Shown here: one piece after another, positions 13,620 to 27,721 of the stretch
Layout of the letters: every line of letters starts with the position of its first letter
Position numbering within the stretch: position 1 is the stretch's first letter
Origin: Varroa destructor
Lineage: Eukaryota > Arthropoda > Arachnida > Mesostigmata > Varroidae
Assembly: GCF_002443255.2 (NCBI RefSeq)
Contig: NW_019211456.1
Span: 50,900,486 to 50,964,485, forward strand
DNA length: 64,000 nucleotides
Direction of reading: 5' to 3'
Translations under genes and position numbers: made by a program
The notes under the pieces: model-generated
The model's database searches: none
Seen by the model: the letters and a program-made list of their open reading frames with translations, nothing else
Told to the model about the DNA's origin: nothing

Positions 13620-14110
13620 CGCTTATTTAGGATAACAGAAATACTCCTGTGTATTGTTTATGATTGCAGCAATGTTTTCTTCAATGGTTTGTGCATCGAC
13701 TGATTTACTAATTGGACTGTAGATGCTCTACAATGGCAAAAAAGAAGGCGGATCTCTACACCATCTTGTTTCTGCTCCATGGCCATATTCCCTTTGAACG
13801 CAAAGGGACGGACTAGGTACATTGAGGCTTCCACACCTCAAGCATGTTTCAAACCTACATTCTTCATGTCGCAGTCAATCGGCGACACAACCCAATGTGT
13901 CATTACCTATAAGAAGTCGGCACGAAATTTTATACGAAAAAAATTTATACTGGTGATTCCAACTTGGGAGAACGCCAACCAAAGAAAAGTCTCATTTAGT
14001 AGACGCAAGTCCAAGGTGGCAAATATATGTTTAATATGTCGAACTTCCCACAAAGCCGAACGTCCGACAGATGACAGCGTGAACAACTTGACATGCAGGA
14101 TCTACTACTC

Positions 14111-14137
14111 TATATATATATATATATATATATATAT
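14111..14137. repeat. (TA)n microsatellite
   Basis: About 13 TA units. They form the Tyr/Ile run at the end of a 126-codon plus-strand frame (13779-14159) that I do not consider a gene. Confidence 0.9.
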
Positions 14138-14159
14138 GGCGTATAATTTTATTGACTAA

Positions 14160-15620
14160 TGCCGAACTAAGGTAATCTTAAAGTCAATAGGAGGAAAGAC
14201 ACCTACTTTGAAAAAATCACGAAACCTCACGTCACTATAAACAGATAACATACCACCCAGTTCGTGGTCATATCTTCAACAATTACTAAAAATAATATGA
14301 GACGTTTTCTATTATACTGAATATCGCATGGTGATATAACTTATTTGTTTTAAATCGGTCAAATTAGAAACAAGTTTCTACAACAGTAATTTGCTATCAA
14401 AGAAAGTATAGAATGCGTTCTCTATTTACAGGCGATATTATGATTGCTTCTGAACTTGCTTTTTTCCAGTAAAATACCAGGGTACAAAGCACAGAGATTT
14501 GAGGTGGATTCCCTTCATTGTTTGGGTGATGATACTGTAAAAATGTACGGTCCTGCATAGAATAATAGCATATTTACAGAAGACTAGCAACCATGGTAAT
14601 GTAGAACAAAAAAATCTAGTACGCGCTTAGTGGTGGCTGAAAAATGGTAGGAACATCTTCGTCCCATGCCGAGCTCAATCAGCCAAAATACTTCTTTATT
14701 TTGTTCTATGTTCAATAATGGCTGTATATAACATATCAAAACATTGAACGTCTACATGTTTACATTTCAATACTTAGACTTAATTGTTGAATTTATTAGT
14801 TTTGGACATTTGAAAATCTCTTCGAATATCCAGTATTCAATAGCTTTTACTGCTTCATAGTTACATGCGTTTTGCTGTTATGTAACGCCTAAATTACCGT
14901 ACGCATCCGTCACAGATCAAACTACATCTGATTTCTGCCATTGCCGGCTTTTCACATATCCCCTTAATAATAAACACACAATTCTATTTGTTCAGCCATC
15001 TTTGCAATGGGACCTTTTACCATTTTACATAAGCTGCATAAAAAGCCCTAAAGTATTCAACTTTTGTTAGCACCGCTTGTGATAGTTTGGGCTATTGTTC
15101 TATAGTAATTGTGTTTTACTTACATGGGTAAGTCTGGGTTGGTCTCAGTCTCTTCAGACTAACGCTATTTGTATGTTTGAACGAATGTTACTTGAACTTA
15201 ATAATTATTAAGAGCTGGAAGGAACACGGACAATAAAAGGTCAAATTTATTGACTTGAACCATTGTTCATAGCGCTTAGCCTTTGACCTTGGCAATGCTA
15301 TGCCGATTTTTCCCTACACGTGATCCGTTGCAGTGGAAAAAGCATCAGGCGAAATTTCGACTTTTTCGTGTAAATTATCGAAACGCCATACATCCATAGC
15401 GAACTACCGTCCTATAAAGAATACGGTCGCATGGCAGAGCTGTTTGAATTTAGCTTTTTCTATCTACTAAGCTGTTACAGCGCAAAACCGGCAGACCTTG
15501 ATACTGACTAGCTTTTGAACCAGTTGCGCTAAAATCATGATTTTCTAATTTCTGTTAAAAGTACTCTACTTTGTTTTATTGCACACTTGTTCCGGCGTAT
15601 CGAATATATCATGTTCGCTC
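14160..15620. other. AT-rich spacer
   Basis: No gene, RNA or mobile-element signature seen. Confidence 0.5.
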
Positions 15621-15631
15621 GTATATATACA

Positions 15632-15681
<50 letters not shown>

Positions 15682-15687
15682 TATATT
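15621..15687. repeat. Interrupted (TA)n microsatellite
   Basis: About 65 bp of TA repeats broken by single C or G bases (TATATACATATATG...). Confidence 0.9.
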
Positions 15688-16794
15688 ACAGTTTTTGGAC
15701 AGCTGTGTACTTATGATTCACGTTCCCAGTGGAAACTTCCGGATCTCTGGCTTCTTGAAATAAATTGATCGTGGACTAGGTTCCCCCAATTTAGGGTGTG
15801 GGATTAAATCACAACCGGTGTGAGCTAATCTTCGCTCAACCGAAGATGTGACTCCGGCATGACGATAAGGTTTAGTATTGTCATCACGCGTGCTTTAGAC
15901 TGCAGTGCCAGTGGTTCACTATTATTATCGTAAGGAGATAAGGCATTCATTTTTTCACTTTCGATCAATACCTGATAGTAGCAGATGTCCGTTATAAGTT
16001 CTGCTATCGTCTTACGTCCGAACCTATTCAACACTGCCACAGAGCTTGATTGCTCCTCAGATTGATACTATTCTCTCACCTAATCGCTCTCCGGCTGGCG
16101 ATAAAAATTGAAACCTGCCTTGTCAACTGGCGACTGTATGGTCCAGATGGGCTGTTTGTTAATTAAAGTTCCGCAAATTGGGCATGGAGGCACTTCCAAC
16201 TGGGACGACATCAGCTTACTTTTCGCTCAGTTTCCACTCTTGCAGTATCTAAACTATAATTTTATAGCATGTTATATGTGAGATGTTAGATTTGGTTTAT
16301 AGAGCCCTTAGACTTCAGACTCTTATGAAAGCCTTGTTTATTGCGGTAACACATTATCGTCTTTCGAGTCTCGATACCGCTGGTCTTCAAAACTCCAATC
16401 GGTATCCTTAAAATATATGCATCATCTACGTACTATGCTTTTGCTTAGGTTTTCATCGGTGTTCGTCGGTTCTCCGTAACGCTAGGGCTTCAATTAAACG
16501 AAAACCTATCGACTGAGCGTTGATTTTCAAGACACAAAGATGTTCTTCTGAACTCATTCGAAATGTCTAGCGGCTAAATTTCGTCTGCTAGCGACACGTA
16601 GTTCAAAAGTATTCATCTAATATTTGTAACGTGACAATTTTAAATGAATTTATTCGATACTATACGCACGCTTTGCCAACCCAATACAAATAACGAACGA
16701 ACGATCCTAACGTCTCGTTTAGCAAACAACACGACGTAATTTGAAGGTTAACTGAACGCTGTTGACTTTGTGTCTTGCATGTGTTTATGTGTCT

Positions 16795-17060
<266 letters not shown>

Positions 17061-19779
17061 ATGATATCAAAGCGACCAGTTTTTAACAACTACTAACACC
17101 AATAACAATTACGCTGTTAAATTGCAGCCTACACATGAGAAAAAAAACCGGACCGTTTCACATGGTTTTGTAAGCTGTCACTAAGTTGTTATGGTAAACC
17201 GCTCGATTTACTATGTTCATCCTTAACCGAGTGGTGATTATTGGAAGGCCAATGCGAGGTACAGTCGATTAGCTAGAAAGAAGTAGGTGAGATTATCGCG
17301 CTTCTTCCACGGCGTCTGTTATGGCGAGACAGTTTAACGAGGAATCGATATTAAAATTAAATAGGTATTCGGACTTGTTTTAACAACTATAGTTATAAAG
17401 TTTATAGTTATAAAGTATTTATGTCGGATAAGCTATGGTGTCCATTCTTGTTTTGTGCGCAAGGAGGCAGCGAGGGGAAGTTACCAAAAGGAGGTGTTTG
17501 ATAACGCGAAAATTAGTTACTATGAACACTATTCTAGCTGCTGTCGTCGTCATCACCATGAAGAACACAGCCTGAACTCACCGTCTTTGAAGGCAACTGT
17601 TTCATGGAATCTGTTTGCTAGACCTGACCTGCATCAGTTTGCACTCACATTAGAACATCATCGTTAGGACAAAGAGATTTTTCCTGGTCTCTTGTGGCCC
17701 AGACGCACAATGTTGGCAAAAACAGCAGTTCCAACAAAAGGCTCGGTTACTGCAGTAGTTGAGCTCTGGGTTCCCGTTTTGCAGTCGATGCGAAAGAATA
17801 TTTCAGTACTCTGCCCTGACGCTCCAACAGTTAGTTGGTCAACTGGATAAGTAGAGCTCGAGCAACTGCAAACTTCTCTTGACTCACCTACGACGTTAAC
17901 GGTTCAGTGTATCCATACAGGCTATAAAGATAAGCTCGTTCCCGAAAGGAAAGGGTAGACGTGCACTCAATGAACGGCCGCACATGGCCATCGGAACGAT
18001 TATGATCAACACCAGCGTCATCACTGGTCCTATCATCATTGAAACGTTTAATAATGAGCACAAGATAACATATATGAATGTTCGTAATATTATTGAAATT
18101 AAACCTTGTAAAGGACCTGCTATCTGCTAGCGACCTTGTTTGTCTATAACTAAGAGGTCGCGATTTACGAACTCGGTCCGTAATGTGAGGCCGACTCCTA
18201 GCCAGACGAAATAACAGCTACCTTTCATGAACCTAAATATTGTTCGGTTTTTCTGCTTTTTTTTTTTGCAAATTTTCTGCTCTACATAAACTTTCAGTAG
18301 CATAAATGTATTGTGAAGCTCTAGATTTTGTCGTCAATAAATTTTCTAATTGCAGATGTTCAGGCTCGGATCCTAGAAGCGACTCAAAATTGTACTCTTT
18401 AAGCTTCCCATTAGTGATTTTATAGATCTAAGATGTATCTTTATATAAAGATCTCTTTGATAAGAGAAATATTGTGCATTTGTTAAACATCCTATTGCAG
18501 ATTACGTTATTGACAAGAGCACTGATTGCAAGTGCGGCTTCGTTACTGACAGATCGTTCTGAAGGGCGGTTAGCGACATCAACGCCGTGTACCAGTTACA
18601 AACCATAATAACAGTAAAAAAAAAATAGTAGACAAAACTATTAGCGTAAAACTATCGTTCCCTATTTTTTTTTTACTTCATGGAACTTCAATCCATTCCT
18701 TGTTGTTACTTTTAGTCTTACATAGATAGCTATAACATAGCTACATGCGTTAGCTATAGCCCTAACGTTAAGTAGACAAAGTTTCTTGCTCTAATAATCT
18801 GGCAGTCTCAGTCTCAACTAAATACTGTTCAAATATTTAAAGCTTTAACGTAACATCTATCCTAGCTTAAAACGCAGTTATTTGTACATGCACGTGTCTT
18901 TTAGCATTGAATAAGTTACTCATTTAAACTATCTTATGTAATATGTCTGAAGCGCCACCTAGGGCGAGTTGAGTTACTTTTGAATTACATGGCTTTTAGA
19001 AATTGAGACCCGATGGAATTTAAGGTCTTCACGTTGAGAGTGTCATGGCAATCAAACGTAAGCAAATTTTTCGAAAAGGCACACGTACAGTGGAAAATCG
19101 GAGACGTACTAAAAAAAGGCATCACAGCTACGTTTGAAACGATGAGTCGTGTGCGCCATGGTTTCATACTCTTGCAATGCTCTTAGGAACCATTTGGCAT
19201 CAAATTGGGGCACATCAGCGACTTATGCCGACCCAGTGCGCCCGCAAGAATCAACGATATTCAACTTCACTCTAGTTAAAGCGATAAGGACTTGAACTAT
19301 TCGAACTGGCCGTGAGAGAACGTACGCGCACTATTCCTAAACATGTGAATATTGTTAGCAGCTCATTAGGGTGTAAACAACAGCCATTGTCAAAGCTAGC
19401 TGTCTCGGACAAGAGCCAACCGGCAAATGAATGGGGAAATCTGCCAGCTTACAATAGAACAACGGTATCGGTGATTTGCCTGGATGCAACATTTAGCTTC
19501 CTGCACATACCTGGTAGTTGGAAACGGCCCCCCCTAAGACTGACCCCACAAATCATAGGCTCTCGGCTTATATGTGCACAATGTGCACTTAGAAAGGTGT
19601 AACAAAACAATCTGCAATGTTGTCGACGAAGTGAATCCAACGAAACGGTTTGCCAGCATACAATTGTGTCGTATGTATCAGCAGCGGCCGATTGGAAAAA
19701 CGGCTGAGTGTTCTATGAGGTGCTTGTCGTTTTTTTATCGGCAATGTTCTCACTGAACCAGGTAGATATCCTGGTAAAA
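17061..19779. other. Spacer with short tandem and palindromic motifs
   Basis: No gene supported. There is a small direct repeat (TATAGTTATAAAGT twice, near 17388-17415) and a perfect 16-bp palindrome, ATCTTTATATAAAGAT, at 18437-18452. The last 500 bp (19,312-19,760) may belong to the retrotransposon relic that follows, but no motif fixes this. Confidence 0.45.
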
Positions 19780-22700
19780 CAGCTGACCCGGTGGCAATAT
19801 GTTTTCAAGATGGATATCAAGAATGAATGGAGATTTACAAGGCCAGGTTTGAGTCAGCAGTGTAGATTTTTGCTTCAAAGTTAGGGTTAACCCGTCCAGA
19901 GTCCACACTTGTCTCCGAGTGGACTGCAAGGCCGCCAGAGACATTTTCGCAAATAAGGCAGTCAAGGAGAACGCGGTATTCGCGGTACCGTTACTATCTT
20001 CTAGCACACAGCAACAAGTTATCACGACTATACAATCCAGCTATGGAGAACAAGATTGCTCCCAACAATGTCAGAAAAATTAAGCCTTTAAGAAATTATG
20101 ATAATGAAAGTTCGCTAGGAGGCAAGCTGTCAACAGAGGACACTGGTGGCTTCGTGCCGATGGGGATGAACAACAAACTTCGTTAGTCTTCCCGGCGCCT
20201 ACAGTGTATCAACAGAAGGGACGGGGCAATTTTAAATGAAAGAGCCACCTTGATCAGGGCGTCACGGGGGGCTCATTAAACCGTCCATACGTCTCAGAGT
20301 GCTAATCACAATGCGCTCGATCGCGCAATTCGTTCCACGCTCGTTTATGAAACAAGCAGGAGAGGCAGAGCTGTAGGAGACACTTAAGAATCATCAAATA
20401 AAACTGCGAAGGCTCCAATACGTTGGTGCTAACTGCACCAAACGTCTGGGACGCCATTGACATTGTAGCACTAACCGGGATAGCTACGTCTTTGAGTTAT
20501 CCCGGTTGAGTCTTTGAGTTAGCAGCTTATTACTTCGTGTAGTGCCCTGTCAAAAGGGAGGCCAAGGGTAACGTAATCGCTTGGTCCAGATCTTGTATAA
20601 AGAAGGTAACAACTTACATACGTTTCCGGAGTAGTAGAGCGACTTCGACATTGACTAACCAATTCATCAGTCGAATTCAGGCCATGTCTTCAAACTACCA
20701 TGGATGGCCAAGGACTTCAATACTCACATAGACCGTCCTATCTTAAGAGGTACGACAGCATTTCGGGACACACTAAATGGACGACACTGCTTGATTGGCA
20801 ATCCTAATTTGGTACTAACGACACGCGGCTGCGCAAGGAACTCAACGTAAATATCTTTGCCACAGATGTTGGCAAATAAAGAAGCACCTTTTTCGAGCAG
20901 AACCGTTTTCTAACATCTACAGGAGGCAGGTGCCGATCGGGATGAAGATAAACGTACTAGTAGATCCCCATTTGCTTGCAAAACAAAAATCCTTTTTCCG
21001 ATGACTAGATACCGAAAAGCTGCTAAATAATTCCAGTCTTAGACGTAATCGATACCAAGATTTATGCCCACTGCTTAACTGACATTATTCAGCGTGTGAT
21101 ACGCCCCACTCGTCCGGGGAGATGAAGGCCATAGTTTTATGATACCTGCCACTTAGCTTAAAAAAAGCCTGGCGGAAACCGATGCGGGTTGCGGATGAAG
21201 GGAATCCGCCAAACAAATGGCTTCTTTGCGAAAATAGATCGGTCGCTTCTAGTAGCGAACCTCCATTGACTGATCACTTCGCTAGAAATGCTCTCTGCAG
21301 GCTACGCCATCCCTCAGCGGGCACTCCATTTAGCACAGCGTAGAACAAAACAATAACAAAAAAGAGGCCTAATCCTGCAACAGGAATTATCGGCTGGCGA
21401 ATACTCAAAACGAACACCTAAAGCGCGCATTTGTTCTGGAGCACTATCCCGCAGTGTTGTTCAATAAATCTCTCCGCTCGCAAACATCACCACCCTAATG
21501 GAGGGACATAGCTTTATTCGTTCCTCCCAGAAGCAAAAACCCAACGCAGCCCGCGTCGCTCCATGACATCGGGAATAAGAACGTGTGCTATAAGCTTCTC
21601 TCCTAGCTCCTGGCACAAAGATTAAATAAGTTCTTGGAAAATTTAAGTAAGTTCTCAAAAGCAACGTGGATTTTGAAAGAAGAGCTCAATGGTCAGGACA
21701 TGTAAGACTTTCCTGGCCAATCGACGGAGGTTTGGTATAGATTTGTGTATGCTGCATTTGTAGATTCTAAAACAGCATTTGACTCTACACCTAAAGATGC
21801 AGTATTAGCAACCCCCATAAAAGTTTAGGTCACCATGAACGAGCTCGGTTAGATAGCAGCTACATTTCAAAAGAACAGAGCCACAATTGACGACTGGGTT
21901 TTTCAAACTATTGGACAGCGAGTCGAGCTATGCGGCATCCTTTTCTTTTTTTCTGCTCTTGAGAAACCCGCCCCAGAAAAATCATACGACTTGAAATCTT
22001 ACGAAAAGTACCATTGTGTGCAGACGCTCTAGTTGGCTATGGAAATAGCAGATTCCAGATGCAGCTAGGCTGCATACAACCGTTACAAACGGTTTGAAGG
22101 CCAACTTTGCGGCGATAAATGTCAGGCGTCGAGGCAAGGCGACAGTTCGCTTGTTATATCAGATACACCTGTATCATACGTGAAAAGATCTGCGTTATGC
22201 AGAACTGCATGTACCGAGCAACTGATGTAGCCTCACATTTTATGTAGATGAAAGACGCGGGAAATTACTAGCTGCAGTGGTTATTATGGACAATCGCAAC
22301 GCTTATTTGTTTTAACTCTTTTCTATCTTGAAGTTAATTTAGTAGAAGAACATGACATCGAAGTGTCATGGAATAATTTGACCATTGAAAAAGGCGAGCA
22401 AGTAAATCGGCTAAGGGCGTCGTTCGTCAAATGCGCGTTAAGGTTGCACCATTCAACATGGAATGGACGTACGTACCCCTCATCGATATACCGCTCCTCG
22501 CTAAAAAAAAACTCACAAAGGTCAATAGCTTTCCGCAAACCCCCTGCTTTTACGGAAAACAGCGGTAACTAAAAGTGGCAGCTTGCGAAAATCGACGTTG
22601 AATCCCTCAGCAGCAGAGCAATGAGGCACAACACATGGAATGAACGGGTCGTTTAAACCGTCGCATCGTCACGCGATCTTCGGTCCGTGACTTTCATCAC

Positions 22701-22780
22701 GTGCTCTGTACCGCACTGGACTTGTACAAACCCATTGAGAATTGCATTCGCTCAATTCTGCGATAGATGTGCGGCACGGT
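19780..22780 (+). mobile_element. Decayed non-LTR (LINE) retrotransposon
   Basis: Broken plus-strand frames read collinear LINE motifs. The endonuclease-like segment near 20450-20510 reads APNVWDAIDIVALTG, the counterpart of the usual YDIIALTETWL. RT fingers follow near 21530-21650 (SLHDIGNKNVCYKLLS, then LLAQRLNKFLE), and motif A near 21745-21800 reads FVYAAFVDSKTAFDS. A GVRQGC-like site lies near 21915-21940. Motif C near 22005-22060 reads CADALVGYG where an active element has YADD. A C-terminal segment near 22390-22450 reads VNRLRASFVKCALRL. Stops and frameshifts interrupt the frame throughout, so the copy is dead. Motif style suggests a Jockey/R1/CR1-type clade; which one I cannot say. 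The ends are approximate: no poly(A) tail or target-site duplication was identified. Confidence 0.8.
21520..22120 (+). pseudogene. Reverse transcriptase domain of the LINE relic
   Basis: This is the best-preserved part of the element. One frame carries SLHDIGNKNVCYKLLS, a stop, then LLAQRLNKFLE. A second carries YAAFVDSKTAFDSTPKDA with the motif A aspartates. A shifted frame carries LCADALVGYG at the motif C position, followed by FQMQLGCIQPL, matching the usual Leu-rich helix after YADD. In-frame TAG/TAA codons and at least two frameshifts are present, and the second catalytic Asp of motif C is Ala. Confidence 0.75.
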
Positions 22781-25568
22781 GCCCCAAAGTGCACCCTCTA
22801 GGAAGTCTTGTCGGCGAAGGAGATACATGATGATAATATTGTGGAATTGCTCGTAAACCGTTTTTTAGCACAGTAGTGATAATTGTATAATTTGGTAGCA
22901 TTTTGAGTTAATGTGACTATAGTTGATATGTATATATTTGTACGTTGCCGGGAACTGGCAATCAATATTGACATCCATATTAAATGAAGGACTAGCCCTT
23001 TTGTGAATCAAAAAAGCTTTAATTTTCTGTTAATGAATATTTTTTTGCATTGTACATTCATCGAGTTGAAAATGTTACCGTTACCCACTTAACAGAACTT
23101 TTCCACTCGAAAGTGCGACAACTGTTAAATGGCGAAAATAGAATTTATCGACAACCTTCTAGCAGTTTCAGCGTCACGTGCGAACGCAGAATCCTAACGG
23201 ATATGAGCGACAACAAAGAGCAGTCGTTAGTCATCCAATCCCCGATGACGTCCACCGCCCAACGCTGTGTAGAAGTTATAAGTTGAACTTGAGATAGATG
23301 CCGATCACGCTGCGGAAGACACGATTCGGTATACAAATTACTCGCTTGCCGATGCAATTGAACGACTGGTAGAATTAAACAAATCGATCGTTCTATTTGC
23401 TACACGAAACTCACAATGCCGGAAGTTTTCCATCTACGTCTCGTGCGTAAGAGAAAGGAGTAACGGTCCTGTCCAACAGAAGATTGTCGAACTCCATCGT
23501 CTCAAATAGCGGTATATACTAACAAAAAGTAACGACTCGAACCAGATGGCCGACCATGAGGCCTGCCAGCGAAGAGCCTGAAGCGATCACTGCTGCTGAG
23601 TGAAACAGTGGCCACTTATAGAAATAATGGCGTTGTTTATCACTGACTGTGGCCAACCGCTCAAGCGAATCAATCTCTGACGCAACTTGAACATCCTCAA
23701 GATATCCTGTTTTTACGCTGATTCTTGTGTAAGACAAATGAAATCCGGACCAGGAAGAATGCTGCTACAGTGTCATGTGTGCACTAAGTTGACTGCATCT
23801 ATTTGTGACATTGAAGTCTATCGGTAGTATTATATTATTTTCGGCATCTTGCGTTCGGTATTGAACAAAATCCTAGCTAGTGGCTGGATGCTTGTCCTAC
23901 ACATCTCGGCTGTACCCAGTTAATGGAATGAACGTAGTTCATAGTATTGTCATAACTTCTTATATATCTGTTACATCATTTGTTCTCCACAATATACCTA
24001 CCTCGTTTCTAATTAGTAACGTATTAAATAGGGCCGTATATAGGTACTAAATATAAGGTATTAAAATAAGAAAAGGGGGCCGGATACACTGGTTCCATTT
24101 GATATTTGTGGACAAAAAAATTTCGATCGGCATGTATCTTGTGACGCAAGCCACTACGAACCTAACCATAATAATAATAATAATACGCTACAACAATGAC
24201 GGTTTTCTTTAAGAAGAACAAAAAAAAAAAAACGTTTTATTGTTAGCGGGAAAGCATGTTTACTTAAACTTCAGTATCTTTATTGGTGTTGTTGGAGCTC
24301 TTGTCGTCAGTTGTTTCAAGCGTCCATCATAGCAGCTTTATATGCAAAACCACCAAACACAGATATATTCGCATTTTTAGTTAGGTAATAATAATTATTA
24401 TTATAATCATCAGCATACGTCTCATTATCGTATTATTTTGATGCAGTTAAGGAAATCTTTCAACTCATTGAAGATACGTCTGCCGAGTCAAATGTATTCT
24501 ATTACACAGTCATTCTGTTTTTAATCTGGAGAAGTGTGTAGATATAAACACCATGTGTAGCTGGTCTAGTATATATAAACACACTTATCAAAGTCTATAT
24601 GTACGTTCTAATAATGGATCATCGCTTTGTTAAAGCGCCTTGCATGTATAAACACGTTATGCCTTAGATATTGTATGCAAGCCACTTGTCGTTGTTAGGC
24701 GTTTTAGCGTCTCCTGATGTTGCCGTTATTTAGGTCCCCAAGGTCTTTTTGGCGGCATCGAGCAACATCTGTCCCGAGTTGAGTTAGCATTAAAATTTTC
24801 TGTACGACATCATTACGTATCTGCTAGGATCGTGTTTTTAGGACTGAATTTTATAAATGCAGACGAGTGTCACTATTTAGAATAATGGGGAGCTATGGTC
24901 ATCTGAATAGTGACGCCGATCAATTGATTACTTATAGCTAGTAATAGCAATAACGATATCCGTAACGGTAACATCTCTAGAAGTAAATCAAGCGAGAAAT
25001 CAATGTCAATCTCTAAGGACATCACGACAACACACGAGTTTTTTCGATATGTGTTTCATCCAGAGATTACGTCTTAATCAAGGGTTAATTGTATAAAAGG
25101 AAAATGCAATTTCATCGGTAGATCTTTGCCATTCATTCTAATTGTTTGCTGACTAGGAAGCGTCACCGCAATGTTCTGAATTCTTAAAAAGGTACATATA
25201 CCAATGTATAACTGTCGGCTTCCTAAGAAATTCTGTTTCTGAGAAATAGATTAGGTTTGAAGGTCGAAAACAGATCGCGTTTATTCTCAGCAGGGGATTA
25301 TGGAGCTAGAGTCAGTTTGATACGCCCTTGTTACCTTCAGCAAAATCTCGTACACTCCAATTGATTCTACGTAGCTGACTGAGGGCTATAGGCATTTACT
25401 ACAGTTAAGCTGAAGCCAAATTTGTCTACTGTACATCTTGGTAGTTAAAGGACGTAAATCTCGTGAGGACGGGCAGAGACATTCACGCCGGACCATTTCA
25501 AAATCGGGTACATAAATGTACGGATTAGATTAGTCCACATCAGACCCTGCGGGAAGTAATAAAACGAT
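22781..25568. other. AT-rich spacer
   Basis: No gene supported. There are short (ATA)n near 24169-24184 and a purine-rich/poly(A) run near 24218-24233. A 78-codon frame at 23050-23286 has no recognised domain. Confidence 0.5.
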
Positions 25569-25781
25569 ATGAAACTAATCCTAGCTTCGAAATTTCCCGC
25601 CAAAAACACGCCGTTGATCTGCTTTCAACGCGAAAACCTCGCCCACTTCGCAAAAACGCCCCTCAGATTCGTCAACAAGTTCGAAGTACCTTATACGACA
25701 GGCCTTGCCTCAGCAAGCCAGGACCCGGTCGTGTCGTACCCTAACGAGGCAAAATTCACACGCACATACGAAAAGGATCAG
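25569..25781 (+). CDS. Unrecognised candidate exon ending in a splice donor
   Basis: From an ATG, 71 codons run to CAG|GTATAA (GT at 25782-25783), phase 0. Third codon positions are clearly richer in G/C than the flanking AT-rich DNA, which is the main hint of coding. The peptide (LRFVNKFEVPYTTG, then SYPNEAKFTRTY) matches nothing I know. The start context is only fair, and the donor is weak after position +2. It could be an isolated exon of a gene with large introns, or chance. Confidence 0.2.
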
Positions 25782-25789
25782 GTATAATT

Positions 25790-27072
25790 CAGCTTTGCCC
25801 TTTTACACAGATTCAACTCAACTGTTGTTTGCGTTTGTTCCTTCCACTGTACACATCTACAACAATAAAAGCCGAGGAAATCAGCTAAACCGATGACGAT
25901 CGCTGATTTCGTCGTTGTCAGGATGTCGAGCCACTCTAAATAGTCTCACGCGTGCCTCAGTTCATCTTTCTCTAGTATCATACTCAACGACGTCCAATCA
26001 ATGGTTGGAAATGTAAAGATCCACAAAATATGCACATGGCATAACATTTTTTTCCCTTGAACACAGTCTAACCAAAATGTGATACGATGATCAATATTTA
26101 CAATTCGGCTCTATTCGTTCGTTTCTCTCTCCTGTTACACGCTGTCTGCTGCTCGATCTCGTTGTCCTTTAATACGGTATAATGTTCTATCGCGTATCAA
26201 ACGTGCACCCTTCCTTCAACGGAGATCGAAATAGAGACAGGGACGAAATGAGAGGATAATTAATATCCGACACACAATGTCACTATACTAAATATTAATA
26301 GCTTTGTGTCCTTACTAGTCACGACCAAAAAAGGATGGCAGCTCAAGGTCCACATGAAAAATATTGAAACAAACGACATTACGTTATATCGGCCGCCCCT
26401 TTAAATTATCGCAATGACTTTAGTAATAATGATAATTAGATGGGTATTGGAATAATGCCTCCGGTCGTCTGGATACAAACCTACAAATATAGCAACGTAA
26501 CGGATAGGTTAATTTATACGTTGTTTCGTTCACTACTTGCCTGTAATGGTAATGCCTTTATAATAACAGGATTTGTGTTATCGTTGATTCTTTCATCGTT
26601 CGATACACGGTGTTCGTCACACGATCGCTTGCCTTGTTTGAAAAACGGAAAGACGCCATTATCTACACAGATGAATATATATATATACACGCACATATTT
26701 AAATCTGTGAGCATCATCGCTGGCGTCACCGTCAGGTGCGTCACAGACGACGACACACTAATGCCATGCAAATGCTAAGCACTCTGAGTCTGGCGGCCGT
26801 GTTCATTGATATGTTTTCCCACCTCGAATAGCCATTTTCCCAACGGCTCGTCGATTTGCCTATCTGTACGTATGTGCCTTCGTTTTTATCCCGTCTTCCT
26901 TTCTCCTCCGGTCCCATCGACAACGTCGAACGTCTAAAAACAAGACTTTCGTGTGATAGATCGTTGTCCACGCTACGTGGGATGTCAAATACCAACGAGG
27001 AGACTCTGCCTACAGCACCCTAACTATTCCCTACTCTCGCTGAGGATAGTTCTGTTACACAAAGATAGATAA
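25790..27072. other. Spacer downstream of the Arkadia-like gene
   Basis: Nothing identifiable. Frames here (for example 26440-26778 plus and 26514-26771 minus) overlap on opposite strands and have no domain. Confidence 0.45.
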
Positions 27073-27078
27073 TTTATT
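27073..27078 (-). terminator. Possible poly(A) signal of the Arkadia-like gene
   Basis: AATAAA reads on the minus strand about 645 bp after the stop codon. It is the first exact AATAAA I noticed downstream. A weaker variant could be used closer to the stop. No transcript evidence is available. Confidence 0.25.
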
Positions 27079-27721
27079 AGACACCGATTTCTATGTCAAG
27101 ATAAAATAGGTGGCTGTCAATTGGCCGATATATTGACATATTTTTGGCAACGGAAATATTATAAACAACGAAACATTAGGCAATTATGCAGATACCTTTA
27201 AGGACCCTTCCTCCCATACAATTTGATCGAAGCAGATTAGATTAAATTACACGATGTGATGATTATCGAAAGTTATGCACAAATACTGCAAACAATTCAC
27301 CGTATTCTTGTGATCCGCGGTCAAAGAAGCACGAGATCTGCTGGAGGAGAGGGCGCGACGACGCCGGGGGGTGACATCATTCGAATTGGTCTCCTCGCCC
27401 TAGTTTACTTAATTAACAGCCTCGGAATACTTATGGGAATGCCGTGGTGGTTTGCAGGTAGTTAAAAATGCTTGTAACCAACTAGTGAAAGAACAAAAAA
27501 CAGATCGTTCTTGGTTGGGAAAGGTTGATACCTTCGTCGGTCAAACCGATATAATAGCAGTCACGACGTATTGGCAGCTTGATCTGCTGCCAACTGCGCG
27601 CTGGCTACAAGTCTCTATCAGTGTACCAGTAAATTTATAGGTCTATACTATTTCACTCTTTATAATTATAATTTACGACCAATTTAGACTTGTTGTATAT
27701 ATGTACAGATGCCTTCAGGTG

